This document shows, one piece after another, positions 50,808 through 61,700 of a DNA stretch of 64,000 bases. The first letter of the stretch is position 1; every line of letters begins with the position of its first letter. A model generated the notes under the pieces. That model was not told the origin of the DNA. It saw only the letters and a list, made by a program, of their open reading frames with translations, and searched no databases. The stretch is from positions 91,400-155,399 of the forward strand of contig JAHBXO010000009.1 in assembly GCA_019636445.1 (NCBI GenBank), written 5' to 3'. The translations under genes and the position numbers were made by a program. Source of the stretch: Gemmataceae bacterium (lineage in GTDB: Bacteria > Planctomycetota > Planctomycetia > Gemmatales > Gemmataceae).

Positions 50808-53800
50808 ATGTCGATCGAGTCGACTCCATTCAAGAAACTCCTGGTCGCCAACCGCAGCGAGATCGCCATTCGCGTATTCCGCTCGGCGCACGAGCTTGGC
50901 ATCCGCACGGTCGCGATCTACTCCCACGAAGACCGCTTCTCGCTCCATCGCTTCAAAGCCGATGAAGCCTATCGTGTCGGCAAGCCCGGCGAACCGATCC
51001 GAGCCTATCTCGATATCCCCGGCATCGTCGCGCTCGCCAAGGAAGTCGGCGTGGATGCGGTCCACCCCGGTTACGGCTTCCTGAGCGAAAACGCCGCCTT
51101 CGCCCGCGCCTGCGCCGCGGCCGGCATCACCTTCGTCGGCCCCAAACCTGAAATCCTCGACAACCTCGGCGACAAGGTCGCCGCGCGCCGCATCGCCCAG
51201 CAGGCGAAGGTCCCCGTGCTCTCCGGCAGCGATGCGCCGGTCTCCGCCATCGCTGACGCCCAGAAACTCGCGGAAAAACTCGGCTATCCGGTGATGGTAA
51301 AGGCCGCGATGGGCGGCGGCGGCCGCGGCATGCGGCCCGTCTTCAGCCCGGACAAACTCGCCGACGCGATCCAGTCCGCCCAGCGCGAGGCCGGCTCCGC
51401 CTTCGGTATCCCGGACGTCTTCCTTGAAAAGCTCGTCCAGCGCGCCAAGCACATCGAAGTGCAGCTGCTCGGCGACAAGCATGGCGGACTGGTCCACCTC
51501 TTCGAACGCGATTGCTCCATCCAGCGCCGACACCAGAAGGTGGTGGAATTGGCCCCTGCGCCGAACCTCCCCGCCGATGTGCGCCAGCAAATCCTGGATG
51601 CCGCCGTCGCGATCGGCCGCGCCGTCGGGCTGGACAACGCCGGCACCGTCGAGTTCCTCTACGACGACGATTCGCGGAAGTTCTACTTCATCGAAGTCAA
51701 CCCGCGCATCCAGGTCGAGCACACCGTCACCGAAGTGGTCACCGGCTACGACATCGTGCGCTCGCAGCTCCTCGTCGCGCAGGGCCGGCCGCTTGGCGAT
51801 TCCGAAATCGGACTCGGCGACCAGTCGAAAGTCCAGGTCCAGGGCTACGCGATCCAGGCTCGCGTGACGACCGAAGACCCCGCCAACAACTTCACGCCCG
51901 ACTACGGCCGGCTCTCCGCGTACCGCTCCGCCGGCGGTCCCGGCATCCGCCTCGACGGCGGCACCGCCTTCGGCGGCGCCGTCATCACCCCCTATTACGA
52001 TTCCCTGCTGGTCAAGGTCACCGCGTTCGGCCTGCGATTCTCCGACGCCGCCAATCGCATGGAACGCGCGCTCCAGGAATTCCGCATCCGTGGCGTGAAG
52101 ACGAACATCCCGTTCGTCCTCAACCTCATCACGCATCCGAAGTTCCTCGACGGCACCGTCACCACGAAGTTTCTCGACGAGACACCGGAGTTGTTCAAGT
52201 TCGTCGCCCGGCAGGACCGTGCGACCAAACTGCTCAGCTACATCGCCGACGTGATCGTGAACGGCCACCCGGAAGTGAAGGTGAAACCGGCCTTGCCGCC
52301 GGGGAAGGGTGAGGTGCCCTTTCATCATACGCCCGTCTCGCAGTTGCTGCCCGCGAAGCCGACGAACCTGCCGGAGGGCACGCGCGACCGTTTCAAGAAA
52401 TTGGGCGCGGAGAAGTTCGCCCAGTGGGTTAGGGACCAGAAACGGCTGCTGGTCACCGATACCACGATGCGGGACGCCCACCAATCGCTGCTCGCGACAC
52501 GGATGCGCAGCTACGACATGCTGCACGTCGCCCCGGAGTACGCCCGGCGTCACGCGGACCTCTTCTCGTTGGAAATGTGGGGTGGAGCGACGTTCGACAC
52601 GAGCATGCGGTTCCTCCGGGAATCGCCGTGGGACCGCCTCGCCGACCTGCGGGCCCGCGTGCCGAACATCCTCTTCCAGATGCTCCTGCGGGCCGCGAGC
52701 GCCGTCGGCTACACGAACTACCCCGACAACGTCGTGAAGTCGTACGTGAAGGAGTCCGCCGCCGCCGGCATGGACATCTTCCGCATCTTCGACGCCTGCA
52801 ACTGGCTGCCAAACCTGAAGATGGCCATCGAGGCCGTGCGCGCCACCGACGCCATCGCCGAGGCGGCGATCTGCTATACCGGCGACATTCTCGATCCGAA
52901 GCGCGATAAGTATTCGTTGAAGTATTACGTCGATCTGGCGAAGGAGTTGGTCAAGCTCGGCACGCACTTCCTGGCCATCAAGGACATGGCGGGCCTCTTG
53001 AAGCCTTACGCCGCCCGCAAACTCGTGAAGGCGCTTCGCGAAGAGGTCGGCGTACCCATCCACTTCCACACGCACGACTCCGCCGGCGGGCAGCTCGCGT
53101 CCTATGTGATGGCGGCCGAAGAAGGCGTCGACATCGTCGATTGCGCCTTTGCTCCGCTCGCCGGCATGACCGCGCAGCCAAGCCTCAACGCACTCGCCGA
53201 GGCGATGCGGTTCCACGAGCGAGACCCGCAACTTTCGTTCGACGAACTCCAGAAGACCGCGATCTACTGGGACGAAGTGCGGACGTACTACGCGCCTTTC
53301 GAGGCCGGCCAGCTCGCCGCGTCGTCGGACGTCTACCTTCACGAGATGCCCGGTGGACAAGCGACGAACCTGATGCAGCAGGCCAAATCGCTGGGCCTCG
53401 GCGACCGCTGGCCGGATGTGTGCCGGATGTACGCGAACGTCAATCAACTGTTTGGCGACATCGTAAAGGTGACGCCGACCTCCAAGGTCGTCGGCGACCT
53501 GGCGCTGTTCCTCCTCGCGAATGGATTGACGACGGTGGATGTGCTCGATCCGAAACGCGAGATCGCCTTCCCGGATTCGGTGATCGAGTTCTTCGAAGGG
53601 AAACTGGGCCAGCCGCCGGGCGGCTTCCCGCCGGACGTGCAGGCGCGGATCCTGCGCGGCCGCAAACCGATGACCGATCGCCCCGGGGCGCTGCTGCCGC
53701 CGGCCGACTTCGAAGCGGCCCGCAAGCTCCTCGAGCCGAAGCTCGGCCAGCCGCCGACCGAGCAGGATATCGTCACATATCTTCTCTATCCGAAGGTGTT

Positions 53801-54293
53801 CCTCGACTTCGTGGAACAGCGGAACCGCTATTCCGACTTGAGCGTGCTGCCGACGCCGGTCTTCTTCTACGGCATGCAGAAGGGCGAAGAGGTTTCCGTC
53901 GAGATCGAGCCGGGCAAGACGCTGATCATCCGCTTCCTGACGATTGGCGAGCCGCACGAAGACGGCAAGCGACTGGTTGGCTTCGAGTTGAACGGCCAAC
54001 CGCGGGAAGTGCTCGTCGAGGACCGTTCGCTCATGAGTTCGTCGACGGCGGCGCGGCGCAAGGCTGAGGACGGAAATCCGCTGCACGTCGGGGCACCGAT
54101 GCCGGGCGCGGTCGTCGCGGTCACCGTATCGATGGGTGAAGAAGTGTCGGCCGGACAGAAACTCGCCACGATGGAAGCGATGAAGATGGAAACGTCGATC
54201 GTGGCCGAACGGCCGGGCCGCGTCGCGGAAGTCGTGGTGAAGCCCGGCTCGCAAGTCCAGGCCGGCGATCTGCTCATCCGATTCGAGGGCTGA
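50808..54293 (+). CDS. pyc: Pyruvate carboxylase
   Basis: Single-chain biotin enzyme making oxaloacetate from pyruvate, bicarbonate and ATP: the main anaplerotic step. At 1161 residues it is the usual full length. Biotin carboxylase domain (about 1-455): KKLLVANRSEIAIRVFRSAH, HPGYGFLSENAAFA, KAAMGGGGRGMRPV, FIEVNPRIQVEHTVTE. Carboxyltransferase domain (about 540-830): DTTMRDAHQSLLATRMRSYD, and the metal-binding HTHDSAGGQLASYV. The C-terminal biotin carrier has MEAMKMETSI with the Lys that accepts biotin. GGGAGC precedes the ATG, and the stop overlaps the next start. Confidence 0.97.
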   Translation: MSIESTPFKKLLVANRSEIAIRVFRSAHELGIRTVAIYSHEDRFSLHRFKADEAYRVGKPGEPIRAYLDIPGIVALAKEVGVDAVHPGYGFLSENAAFARACAAAGITFVGPKPEILDNLGDKVAARRIAQQAKVPVLSGSDAPVSAIADAQKLAEKLGYPVMVKAAMGGGGRGMRPVFSPDKLADAIQSAQREAGSAFGIPDVFLEKLVQRAKHIEVQLLGDKHGGLVHLFERDCSIQRRHQKVVELAPAPNLPADVRQQILDAAVAIGRAVGLDNAGTVEFLYDDDSRKFYFIEVNPRIQVEHTVTEVVTGYDIVRSQLLVAQGRPLGDSEIGLGDQSKVQVQGYAIQARVTTEDPANNFTPDYGRLSAYRSAGGPGIRLDGGTAFGGAVITPYYDSLLVKVTAFGLRFSDAANRMERALQEFRIRGVKTNIPFVLNLITHPKFLDGTVTTKFLDETPELFKFVARQDRATKLLSYIADVIVNGHPEVKVKPALPPGKGEVPFHHTPVSQLLPAKPTNLPEGTRDRFKKLGAEKFAQWVRDQKRLLVTDTTMRDAHQSLLATRMRSYDMLHVAPEYARRHADLFSLEMWGGATFDTSMRFLRESPWDRLADLRARVPNILFQMLLRAASAVGYTNYPDNVVKSYVKESAAAGMDIFRIFDACNWLPNLKMAIEAVRATDAIAEAAICYTGDILDPKRDKYSLKYYVDLAKELVKLGTHFLAIKDMAGLLKPYAARKLVKALREEVGVPIHFHTHDSAGGQLASYVMAAEEGVDIVDCAFAPLAGMTAQPSLNALAEAMRFHERDPQLSFDELQKTAIYWDEVRTYYAPFEAGQLAASSDVYLHEMPGGQATNLMQQAKSLGLGDRWPDVCRMYANVNQLFGDIVKVTPTSKVVGDLALFLLANGLTTVDVLDPKREIAFPDSVIEFFEGKLGQPPGGFPPDVQARILRGRKPMTDRPGALLPPADFEAARKLLEPKLGQPPTEQDIVTYLLYPKVFLDFVEQRNRYSDLSVLPTPVFFYGMQKGEEVSVEIEPGKTLIIRFLTIGEPHEDGKRLVGFELNGQPREVLVEDRSLMSSSTAARRKAEDGNPLHVGAPMPGAVVAVTVSMGEEVSAGQKLATMEAMKMETSIVAERPGRVAEVVVKPGSQVQAGDLLIRFEG

Positions 54294-55369
54294 TGATGTT
54301 TGCGATCCTGTTCCTCTCCACGGCGCTTGCGGCTCCGACCGGCGTGATTACCGCCGCTGCCGGCACCGGCGCGAAGGGCTACTCCGGTGATGGCGGCCCC
54401 GCAACTCAGGCCAAACTCGATAACCCCTTCGACGTCGCGTTCGATAAGGCTGGCAACCTCTACTTTTCGGACACGAACAACCACGTGGTCCGCAAAGTGG
54501 ACGCGAGGACCGGCATCATCTCCACGGTCGCCGGCTGTGGCAAAAAAGGGAGTGCCGGCGACGGCGGCCCCGCCACAAAGGCCGAGATGAACGAACCGTA
54601 CGGCATCGAACTCGACGCCGAAGGCAACCTCTACATCGTCGATCGGCTGAACTTCTCCATTCGGGTTGTCGATGGCCGTTCGGGAATCATTCGCACCATC
54701 GCCGGCACGGGAAAGTCGGGTAAGTCCGAGGACGGCATCCCGGCAACTACGGCCGCGCTCGGCGAACCGAACGGCCTCTGCCTCGACGGGAAAGGCAAGC
54801 TCTACATCGCCGACGTGAAGGATCAGCGCGTTCGCGTCCTCGACTTGAAGACGGGGACGATCGGCACTGCCTGCGGTGCGAGCGGCAAGAAGGCGACCGC
54901 CGGCGACGGCGGACCGGTCGGGACGGCGACGCTCAACGGCCCGCGCGCCGTGGCGATGGGTCGCGACGGATCGCTGCTCGTTGTCGAGCGCGAAGGGAAC
55001 TGCGTCCGCCGCATTGATTTCACGAATGGGACGATCGACCGCGTAGCCGGGACCGGCAGGAAAGGCTTCACGGGCGACGGTGGACCCGCGAAGAATGCTA
55101 CCTTTGACGGACCGAAGGAAATCGACGTGGACCCGCACGGGAACATTTTCGTCGTCGACACCGAGAACGAAGCGATCCGGCGGATCGACGCGAAAACGGG
55201 CCTCGCTTCGACGGTTGCGGGGAAGGGGAAAACCAAGACGCCGGGACTCGGGGACGGCGGCCCCGCCACGGCAGCCACGTTGGGCCGCCCGCACGGTGTC
55301 GCGGTCGGACCGGACGGTGCCGTCTACATCGGCGACACGCTCAGCCACCGGATCCGCGTCGTGAAGTGA
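54293..55369 (+). CDS. Exported NHL-repeat beta-propeller protein
   Basis: A 358-residue protein with a short signal (FAILFLSTALAAP). It consists of six or so repeats of the NHL type, each with a turn such as GDGGPAT, then a strand motif like NLYFSDTNNHVVRKVD, IYIVDRLNFSIRVVD or IFVVDTENEAIRRID. The G-D-G-G-P-A pattern is typical of planctomycete propellers. Propellers of this kind bind proteins, carbohydrates or cofactors; no catalytic residues are seen. ATG 54293 (or 54296) overlaps the pyc stop as TGATG, which couples expression but need not mean a shared function. Confidence 0.9.
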   Translation: MMFAILFLSTALAAPTGVITAAAGTGAKGYSGDGGPATQAKLDNPFDVAFDKAGNLYFSDTNNHVVRKVDARTGIISTVAGCGKKGSAGDGGPATKAEMNEPYGIELDAEGNLYIVDRLNFSIRVVDGRSGIIRTIAGTGKSGKSEDGIPATTAALGEPNGLCLDGKGKLYIADVKDQRVRVLDLKTGTIGTACGASGKKATAGDGGPVGTATLNGPRAVAMGRDGSLLVVEREGNCVRRIDFTNGTIDRVAGTGRKGFTGDGGPAKNATFDGPKEIDVDPHGNIFVVDTENEAIRRIDAKTGLASTVAGKGKTKTPGLGDGGPATAATLGRPHGVAVGPDGAVYIGDTLSHRIRVVK

Positions 55370-55372
55370 CGG

Positions 55373-56035
55373 TCAGCCTTCGAGGTAGGGCTGGGCTTGT
55401 CCGGGAATCACCTGCGCAGACTTGTCCTTCTGTGTCATCGCGCCAGCCAGGAAATAGCCGGCGGCGAATGCGATGCCCATCAGCAGGGCGACGACCGCCA
55501 CGGCGATCGTCAGCGATCGGCGCGTGAGGATGATCGTGTTCGATAGGTCCTCCACGTCGATTGCTTCTTCGGCGATGTCATCGAGATAGGGTTGCGAGGG
55601 GAGTGGCCTCTCGCGGCGCGCCTCCGGCAACGGAGCGGGGATCGGCGGTGTCGGAACCGGTGGAGCCGCCTTCGCGGGTGCCGCGATCGGTGCCACGATC
55701 GCCGGTGCCGGTTTCGCCTTTTCGAGAGCCGGATTCAACAGCGATTCGAAGTCCGGGCGTTCGAAGAGCGGCATCGAATCGACCTTGCGCTCGGCCGGCG
55801 CGGAGCGCGGAGCCGTGACGACCGCGGACGGTGCCGTCGCCGAGATCGCCTCTTTGGGGGCTTTGGGTATCGCTGGAGCCGCCCCGACCGGCCCGTTCGT
55901 CTCGACGGCCATGCCCGCCAATGCCGGCACACGGACATCGGCCGCGCAACGAGGACACTTCACCGACGTACCCGCCTTGCGTTTCGCGATGCCGAGCATC
56001 CGGTCGCAGGACGGGCAGCGGAACTGAATGGGCAT
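55373..56035 (-). CDS. Zinc-ribbon protein with Pro/Ala linker and membrane helix
   Basis: A 220-residue protein from ATG 56035 (an in-frame upstream codon at 56047 is possible). Residues 3-36 form the zinc ribbon (QFRCPSCDRMLGIAKRKAGT, then CPRC). A Pro/Ala/Glu-rich linker of about 110 residues leads to RRSLTIAVAVVALLMGIAFA, a membrane helix, and a short extracytoplasmic tail. It resembles the 39075 and 41365 proteins in layout. Its stop is 3 bases from the converging NHL gene; its start is 163 bases from the divergent hydrolase-like gene. The function is unknown. Confidence 0.82.
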   Translation of the reverse strand: MPIQFRCPSCDRMLGIAKRKAGTSVKCPRCAADVRVPALAGMAVETNGPVGAAPAIPKAPKEAISATAPSAVVTAPRSAPAERKVDSMPLFERPDFESLLNPALEKAKPAPAIVAPIAAPAKAAPPVPTPPIPAPLPEARRERPLPSQPYLDDIAEEAIDVEDLSNTIILTRRSLTIAVAVVALLMGIAFAAGYFLAGAMTQKDKSAQVIPGQAQPYLEG

Positions 56036-56198
56036 TTCAAGCTCCAACGCGCAAGCCGGCCGAACGTTGGACGTTCGACATCCATCCGGCCGGTCTCAAT
56101 CTATTGTGTCCCGATCGCATTGGAAATGCAACGCCGTGCTTGACCCGGCGTTGGGGGTCGGAACAATGGAAGGTGCCGACTGTTTCCGGGGAACCGAC

Positions 56199-58709
56199 AT
56201 GCTTCGCCGCCGACCCGTCCTTCTAGCCATCGCCTTCGCCGTCGCGGCCACTGCGCTCTCGGCCCCCGCCGTCGACCGCGTCATCTTCCGCGACGGCTTT
56301 TTCCTCGAAGGCACCGTCACCAAGGAACAGGAACGGATCAACGACGCCCAAAACGGCTTTTCCATCTCCGTACCCAAGGCCAAGGGCTTCGACGTCCTCG
56401 ACGACGGCCTCCGATGGTGGATCTTCTCCAAGCACCAGAAACAGGCCGCCGAGATCCAGCAGAACATCAAGGGGCTGGAGTCGGTGAAGGAATACGAGAA
56501 GTCCGTGATCCCGCGCCAACTGCAATCGCTTCCCGCCTACGGCCAGTTCACGGCACCCGACTTCGACAAGAACTGGAAACGCACCATCCGCGTCAAGACC
56601 GGCAACGGCAACTATCAGGACATCGAACAGTTCATCCGCGTCCTCGGCCCCAAGCGCATGGTCCACGTGTCGACCACGCACAAATGGTATCCGTACTTTT
56701 CCACTCGCGAATTCTCCCCCGGTACGCTCCGATCCCTGTTGATCATGCATCCGGAACTGGACGAGAAAGGCAAACCCGATCCGACCAAACGAATCGCCCT
56801 CGCGACCTTCTTCTACCAGGGCGAGTTCCTCGATGCCGCCAAGGCGGAGCTTGACCGCGCCCGAAAGGACATCCCCGGTGCCTGGAGTAAAGACCAGGAG
56901 GAAGCGTTCGACAAGCTCAAGGCGAACATCGCCAAAGCCGAGGCGAAACTCATCGTCGACGAACTGGAAGTGGCCAAGATCGCGGGTCGCTACGCGGCCG
57001 GACAGGCGATCGCCCAGTTGTTCGACCCCAAGAGCGCCACGGCCGAACTGACCGGACGATTCACCAAGTTGAAGGCCGAAATCGAAATCGTTCAACCGAA
57101 CTTCGAGAAGACGCGGCAATACCTGCGTACGGCGTTGGACGATCTCGCCTCCCTCGGACCGCCCGCCGCGGTGGGCGGGCCCGCCGGCCTGTTCGCCGCC
57201 CGCCGCCAACTCCCCGAACGAACGCTCCGATTGATCGACTCCGGCGAGCAGGTCCTTGACGAACTCCACCCCGACAACGCCGAGCGGATCGACATCTTCC
57301 GAAGACTCGCCGACGACGTGGCCCGTTTGAAAAAGGACGGCAAGTCCGGCGGCACCCGGCCCGAGAACCTGCTGGCGCTGGCGATCAGCGGATGGGTCAT
57401 GGGCCCGAACGGCGCGATCAACGACGTCGAGCAAGCCCTACGGCTCTGGCAGTGGCGCGAGACGCTGCTTGCGTACCAGAACGAGCCGATCCTTAACAAT
57501 CGCCGCGCCCTGTTTTCCGCCGTGCAGAAGGCCGGCAAGACTGCGACGCCGGAGGTCCTCTCGCAGGTCATCCAGTACCTGCCCCCTCCGAAACCCGCCG
57601 ACCCGTTCGGTACCGACGCGATGCCCGTGCCGGCCGGCAACCGGCTCGTTACTGGCATCGTCCGCCGCAACACCGGCGCCCTCAAGGAAGAAGCCGCCGG
57701 CGTCGACTACCTCGTCCGCCTGCCGTCCGAATACCACCACGGCCGGCCGTACCCCGTCGTCCTCGCCCTCGCGCATCCGTCCCTGCCGGCCGAGGAACTC
57801 GTCACGCTGCTCTCCTACGAGGCCGACCGCAACGGCTTCATCCTCGCCGCTCCGCTCTGGACCGACGGCTTCGACCGCGGCTACGACTGGACCGGCGAGC
57901 AACACTACAAAGTGACCGGCACGCTCCGCAGCCTCATGCGCCACTACCGCGTCGATCCCGACCGCGTCCTCATGTTCGGCTTCGGCAACGGCGCGAACCT
58001 CGCCCTCGACGTCGGCGCCTCCCACCCGGACCTCTTCGCCGGCGTCGTCGCCATGGCGTCCAATCCCAAGTGGTTCGGCATGTTCATGCACTACTGGCGG
58101 AACTGCCAGAAGCTCCCGATCTACTTCGCCTCCGGCGCGCTCGGCGGCGCGGGGCTGGACAACGTGCGGGCCGTCTTCGAGCAATGGATGCCCAAGGGCT
58201 TCCCGGCCATCGCCAGCGTCTACCGGGGCCGCGGCTCCGAATGGTTCAGCGGTGACATCCATCTCATGTTCGAATGGATGCGACTCAAGAAACGCGTGAC
58301 CGGCACCGGCGTTCTCCGACTCAACCAGTTCGCGATGGAACCGTGGACGATCATGCGGAAAACCGACAATCGCTTTTACTGGGTCGGTACCGAGGATGTG
58401 ACGCAAAACAGCCTCATCAACGAAAAGAAGACCAAAGGCTTCGTACCGGCCGAGATCAAGGCCGACATCTTCCAGGGGAATGAGATCAAGATTTCCAGCC
58501 GCGGGCTGAAGAACTTGACCATCTGGCTGGATCGCGAGATGATCGACTGGACGAAGCCGATCAGCGTGCGGATCAACTCCGACGTGCCACGCGGCTGGAA
58601 ACCCAAGGTACTAACGCCCGACCTCGACCTGATGCTCGAGCAATACTACGAGCACGGCGACCGATCGCTGTTGTTCCTGAACAAGTTGTCGTTCGACGTG
58701 ACGCCTTGA
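56199..58709 (+). CDS. Secreted alpha/beta-hydrolase-like protein with altered nucleophile elbow
   Basis: An 836-residue exported protein from ATG 56199 (signal VLLAIAFAVAATALSAPAVD). Residues about 25-470 are helical with repeat-like character and contain no named motif. The C-terminal half (about 500-720) has the layout of a polyhydroxybutyrate-depolymerase/esterase-like hydrolase: VDYLVRLPSEYHHGRPYPVV, then the elbow LMFGFGNGANLALDVGASHP where Asn stands at the position of the nucleophile Ser. This suggests a non-catalytic binding protein or a different mechanism. The last 100 residues form a beta-rich module. The gene ends at a large hairpin facing uvrA. Confidence 0.85.
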   Translation: MLRRRPVLLAIAFAVAATALSAPAVDRVIFRDGFFLEGTVTKEQERINDAQNGFSISVPKAKGFDVLDDGLRWWIFSKHQKQAAEIQQNIKGLESVKEYEKSVIPRQLQSLPAYGQFTAPDFDKNWKRTIRVKTGNGNYQDIEQFIRVLGPKRMVHVSTTHKWYPYFSTREFSPGTLRSLLIMHPELDEKGKPDPTKRIALATFFYQGEFLDAAKAELDRARKDIPGAWSKDQEEAFDKLKANIAKAEAKLIVDELEVAKIAGRYAAGQAIAQLFDPKSATAELTGRFTKLKAEIEIVQPNFEKTRQYLRTALDDLASLGPPAAVGGPAGLFAARRQLPERTLRLIDSGEQVLDELHPDNAERIDIFRRLADDVARLKKDGKSGGTRPENLLALAISGWVMGPNGAINDVEQALRLWQWRETLLAYQNEPILNNRRALFSAVQKAGKTATPEVLSQVIQYLPPPKPADPFGTDAMPVPAGNRLVTGIVRRNTGALKEEAAGVDYLVRLPSEYHHGRPYPVVLALAHPSLPAEELVTLLSYEADRNGFILAAPLWTDGFDRGYDWTGEQHYKVTGTLRSLMRHYRVDPDRVLMFGFGNGANLALDVGASHPDLFAGVVAMASNPKWFGMFMHYWRNCQKLPIYFASGALGGAGLDNVRAVFEQWMPKGFPAIASVYRGRGSEWFSGDIHLMFEWMRLKKRVTGTGVLRLNQFAMEPWTIMRKTDNRFYWVGTEDVTQNSLINEKKTKGFVPAEIKADIFQGNEIKISSRGLKNLTIWLDREMIDWTKPISVRINSDVPRGWKPKVLTPDLDLMLEQYYEHGDRSLLFLNKLSFDVTP

Positions 58710-58734
58710 TTGATTTCATCGAGAAGTTTCAGCT

Positions 58735-58779
58735 CGGAGCGCGAGCGACGGGCGTGGCTCGCCCGTCGCTCGCGCTCCG
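58735..58779. repeat. Perfect 20-bp inverted repeat between convergent genes
   Basis: Arms CGGAGCGCGAGCGACGGGCG (58735-58754) and its exact complement (58760-58779) around a TGGCT loop. It lies 26 bases after the hydrolase-like stop and 11 before the uvrA stop, ideal for bidirectional termination. The sequence looks like a dispersed element; I recall similar GAGCGACGGGCG palindromes from planctomycete genomes. Confidence 0.75.
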
Positions 58780-58789
58780 GGCTGGAAAT

Positions 58790-61700
58790 TTAGGCGAACG
58801 CCTTGCGATAGCCTTCCAGATACTCCTTCATGAATTTCGCGAAGGCCGGGGTTCGCAGCGGCTGCGGCGAGACGATGTCCATCCGCACCACCTGCGTCGT
58901 GTCACTGCGGTCGCTCGTGAATTCGGCATGCCGGCAGAAGCCTTCGAGTTTGGCGAGATTGAAGAGCCCCGCGCTCATCACGAGATTGCACACGAGCGCG
59001 TCGGCCTCCTTCGTGCGGAACCAGGCGAACGATTTCGAGACTCCCGGCAGCTTCAGCAGGATGTGGTCCCGGCTGTCCCACTTCACGTCGATGTCCGGCT
59101 CGATCTCGCGGAGAACCTTGAGAAGCGCCGGCAGGGCGGCGCGGTCCCACTTCAGCTTTTTGCCGGCCGGGAACCCCTTCTCGCCGAGGTGCCACTTCTC
59201 GCCGTCCTTCTTCCACGGCATGAACTCCTCGACCGACGATCCCGCGTTCTCCATGAGGCCGAGGAACGACTCGGCGGCGATCTTTAGGAACGCCTGGAAT
59301 GCTTTCGTTTCCACGTCGGCCATCTTGTGGACGATGACCACGACCGTCTGCATCCCCGGTGACGTGGCGACCTCGACGCGGTTGCCGTCGCGCGAATAGC
59401 CTTCCAATCCCGGCGTGTCCGAGAGCGGTGACAGGCCGAGCGACGCGATCAGGTCGGCTTCCTTGAATGTTCCGCGGCCGACGCGGAAGACGAGCTTCAG
59501 GTAGGCCTCGTGGCCGGTCATCGCGTGGAGGAACCAGCCGTGGGATTTCGTCTTCGCGGCGATCTCGACGATGCTGCGGTGCTTCCAGTTCGTCTCGGAG
59601 AATTCGCCGAGCGCGTGGATGCGCTCCTCGACGAAGTTGAGGACTTCGCCGTCCCACTTCGCGGGCTTGCCGGTCGTGGTGACGCGGTCCTTCGTATGCC
59701 AGCGCCGGCCGTCGGCCTCCCACGGGAGTTGCTGGTCGTCGCCGACCTCGGAGATATCGAGGTCGCCGACCTTCGCCGCGAGCGCCGCTTTCGGATCGTA
59801 GCGCTTGCGCTCGACCCTCGGCCCGGCCGCGAGAACTTCTTCCAACACCCTAGCCGTATGCGACACGACGCCGGGACGCTTCGCCTGCTCGACCACCTGT
59901 TCCGGCGTCCCCTGCGCGACGACGCGCCCGCCCTCGCGGCCGGCCTCGGGGCCGATGTCGATCACCCAGTCCACCGACTTGACGACGTCGAGGTTGTGCT
60001 CGACGACGACGACGGTGTTGCCGAGGTCGGCGAGACGATGCAGCACGTCGAGGAGTTTGCGAACATCGTCGAAGTGCAGGCCCGTCGTCGGCTCGTCGAG
60101 AATGTAGAGCGTGCGCCCCGTGCTGGGCCGGGCGAGTTCGGCGGCGAGCTTGACGCGCTGGGCCTCGCCGCCGCTCATCGTCGGCGCTGGCTGGCCAAGC
60201 GCCATGTAGCCGAGGCCAACGTCCGCGAGCGTCTGAAGGACCACGCGAATCTTCGGGATGTTCCCGAAGAGTTCGAGGGCCTCCGATATCCGCATGTTGA
60301 GCACGTCCGAGATCGAACGGCCCTGATACTTCACCGCCAGCGTCTCGGGGTTGTACCGGCTGCCGCGGCAGGTGTCGCACTCCACCCAGACGTCGGGCAG
60401 GAAGTGCATCTCGATCCGCTTCTGCCCCATCCCCTCGCAGGCTTCGCAACGGCCGCCCTTCTGATTGAAGCTGAAGCGGCGCGGATGGTAGCCGCGGACC
60501 TTCGACTCCGGCAGGCGCGAGAAGAGTTCGCGGATGAGGTCGAAGACGCCGGTGAAGGTGGCGGGGTTGGACGACGGCGAGTTGCCGAGCGGGTCCTGGT
60601 CGACATTGATGATCTTGTCGAGGCGGTCCAATCCGAGGATGTCGTCGACGGCGGCACCGGCCGTGCGCGCGCGATTCAGTTTCCGGGCGAGCGTGTTATG
60701 GAGGACCTCGTTGACGAGCGACGACTTGCCGGAGCCGCTGACGCCGGTGACGGCGACGAACGCGCCGAGGGGAATGGAGACGTCCACGTTCTTGAGGTTG
60801 TGCTGGCGGGCACCAACGATGTCGATGGACGCGGCGGCCGGCGCGCGGGCGGCGACCTCCTCGCGCGTCGGTTCGCGTCCGGCGAACGGTTCCGCGACGG
60901 TGCGGCGGTTCGATGGCACCGGGATCGCCATCGCGCCGGAGAGGTACTTCCCCGTCAGCGAGTCCTTCGATTTCAGGACTTGCTTGACCGGACCGCTGGC
61001 GGTGATCTCGCCGCCGCCGTCGCCCGCACCGGGGCCGAAGTCGAGCAGGCAGTCGGCCGAAGCGATGACCTCGCGATCGTGTTCGACAACGACGAGCGTG
61101 TTGCCGAGGTCGCGCAGGCGGTGCAGGGCCTTGAGCAGTCGGGCATTGTCGCGCGGGTGCAGGCCGATGGTCGGCTCGTCGAGGACGTAGAGGACGCCTG
61201 TGAGGCCGCTGCCGATCTGTGAGGCGAGGCGGATGCGTTGGGCCTCGCCGCCGGAGAGCGTCGGCCCGGATCGCCCGAGCGCGAGGTAGTCGAGGCCGAC
61301 GTCGACGAGGAACTTCAGGCGATTCGTGACTTCGCGTAGCACTTCGCCGGCCACCTGCCGGTCGGCCTTCGAGAGCTTCAGGTTCTCGAACTGGTCGAGT
61401 GCGGTTCGCAACGGCTGCTCGCAGAGGTCGCCGAGCGTGCGGCCGGCGAAGCGAGTCGCGGCGGAGTCGGACCGCAGCCGCGAGCCACGACAGGCGGAGC
61501 AGGGGACCTCGTCGACGAGATGCTCCAGTCGATGGCGGTAGACGAAACTGACGCGCGAGGCTTCGTCCACGGCCGGGAACAATCCCTTGTACTGGAACTT
61601 GGGCAATGCGGAATTCGGAATGCGGAATTCGGAATTCAAAGACGAAGACCGTGTCGCCTTCTTGGTTTTCAATTCCGAATTCCGCATTCCGAATTCCGCA

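Noticed and set aside
50691..54254. Very long open frame opposite pyc
   Set aside because: It is an antisense shadow of a highly GC-biased gene; the product has no family motifs and the sense frame is a complete pyruvate carboxylase.
56050..56075. CGAACGT-TGG-ACGTTCG inverted repeat as an operator
   Set aside because: Short arms and no regulator nearby; could be chance in GC-rich DNA.
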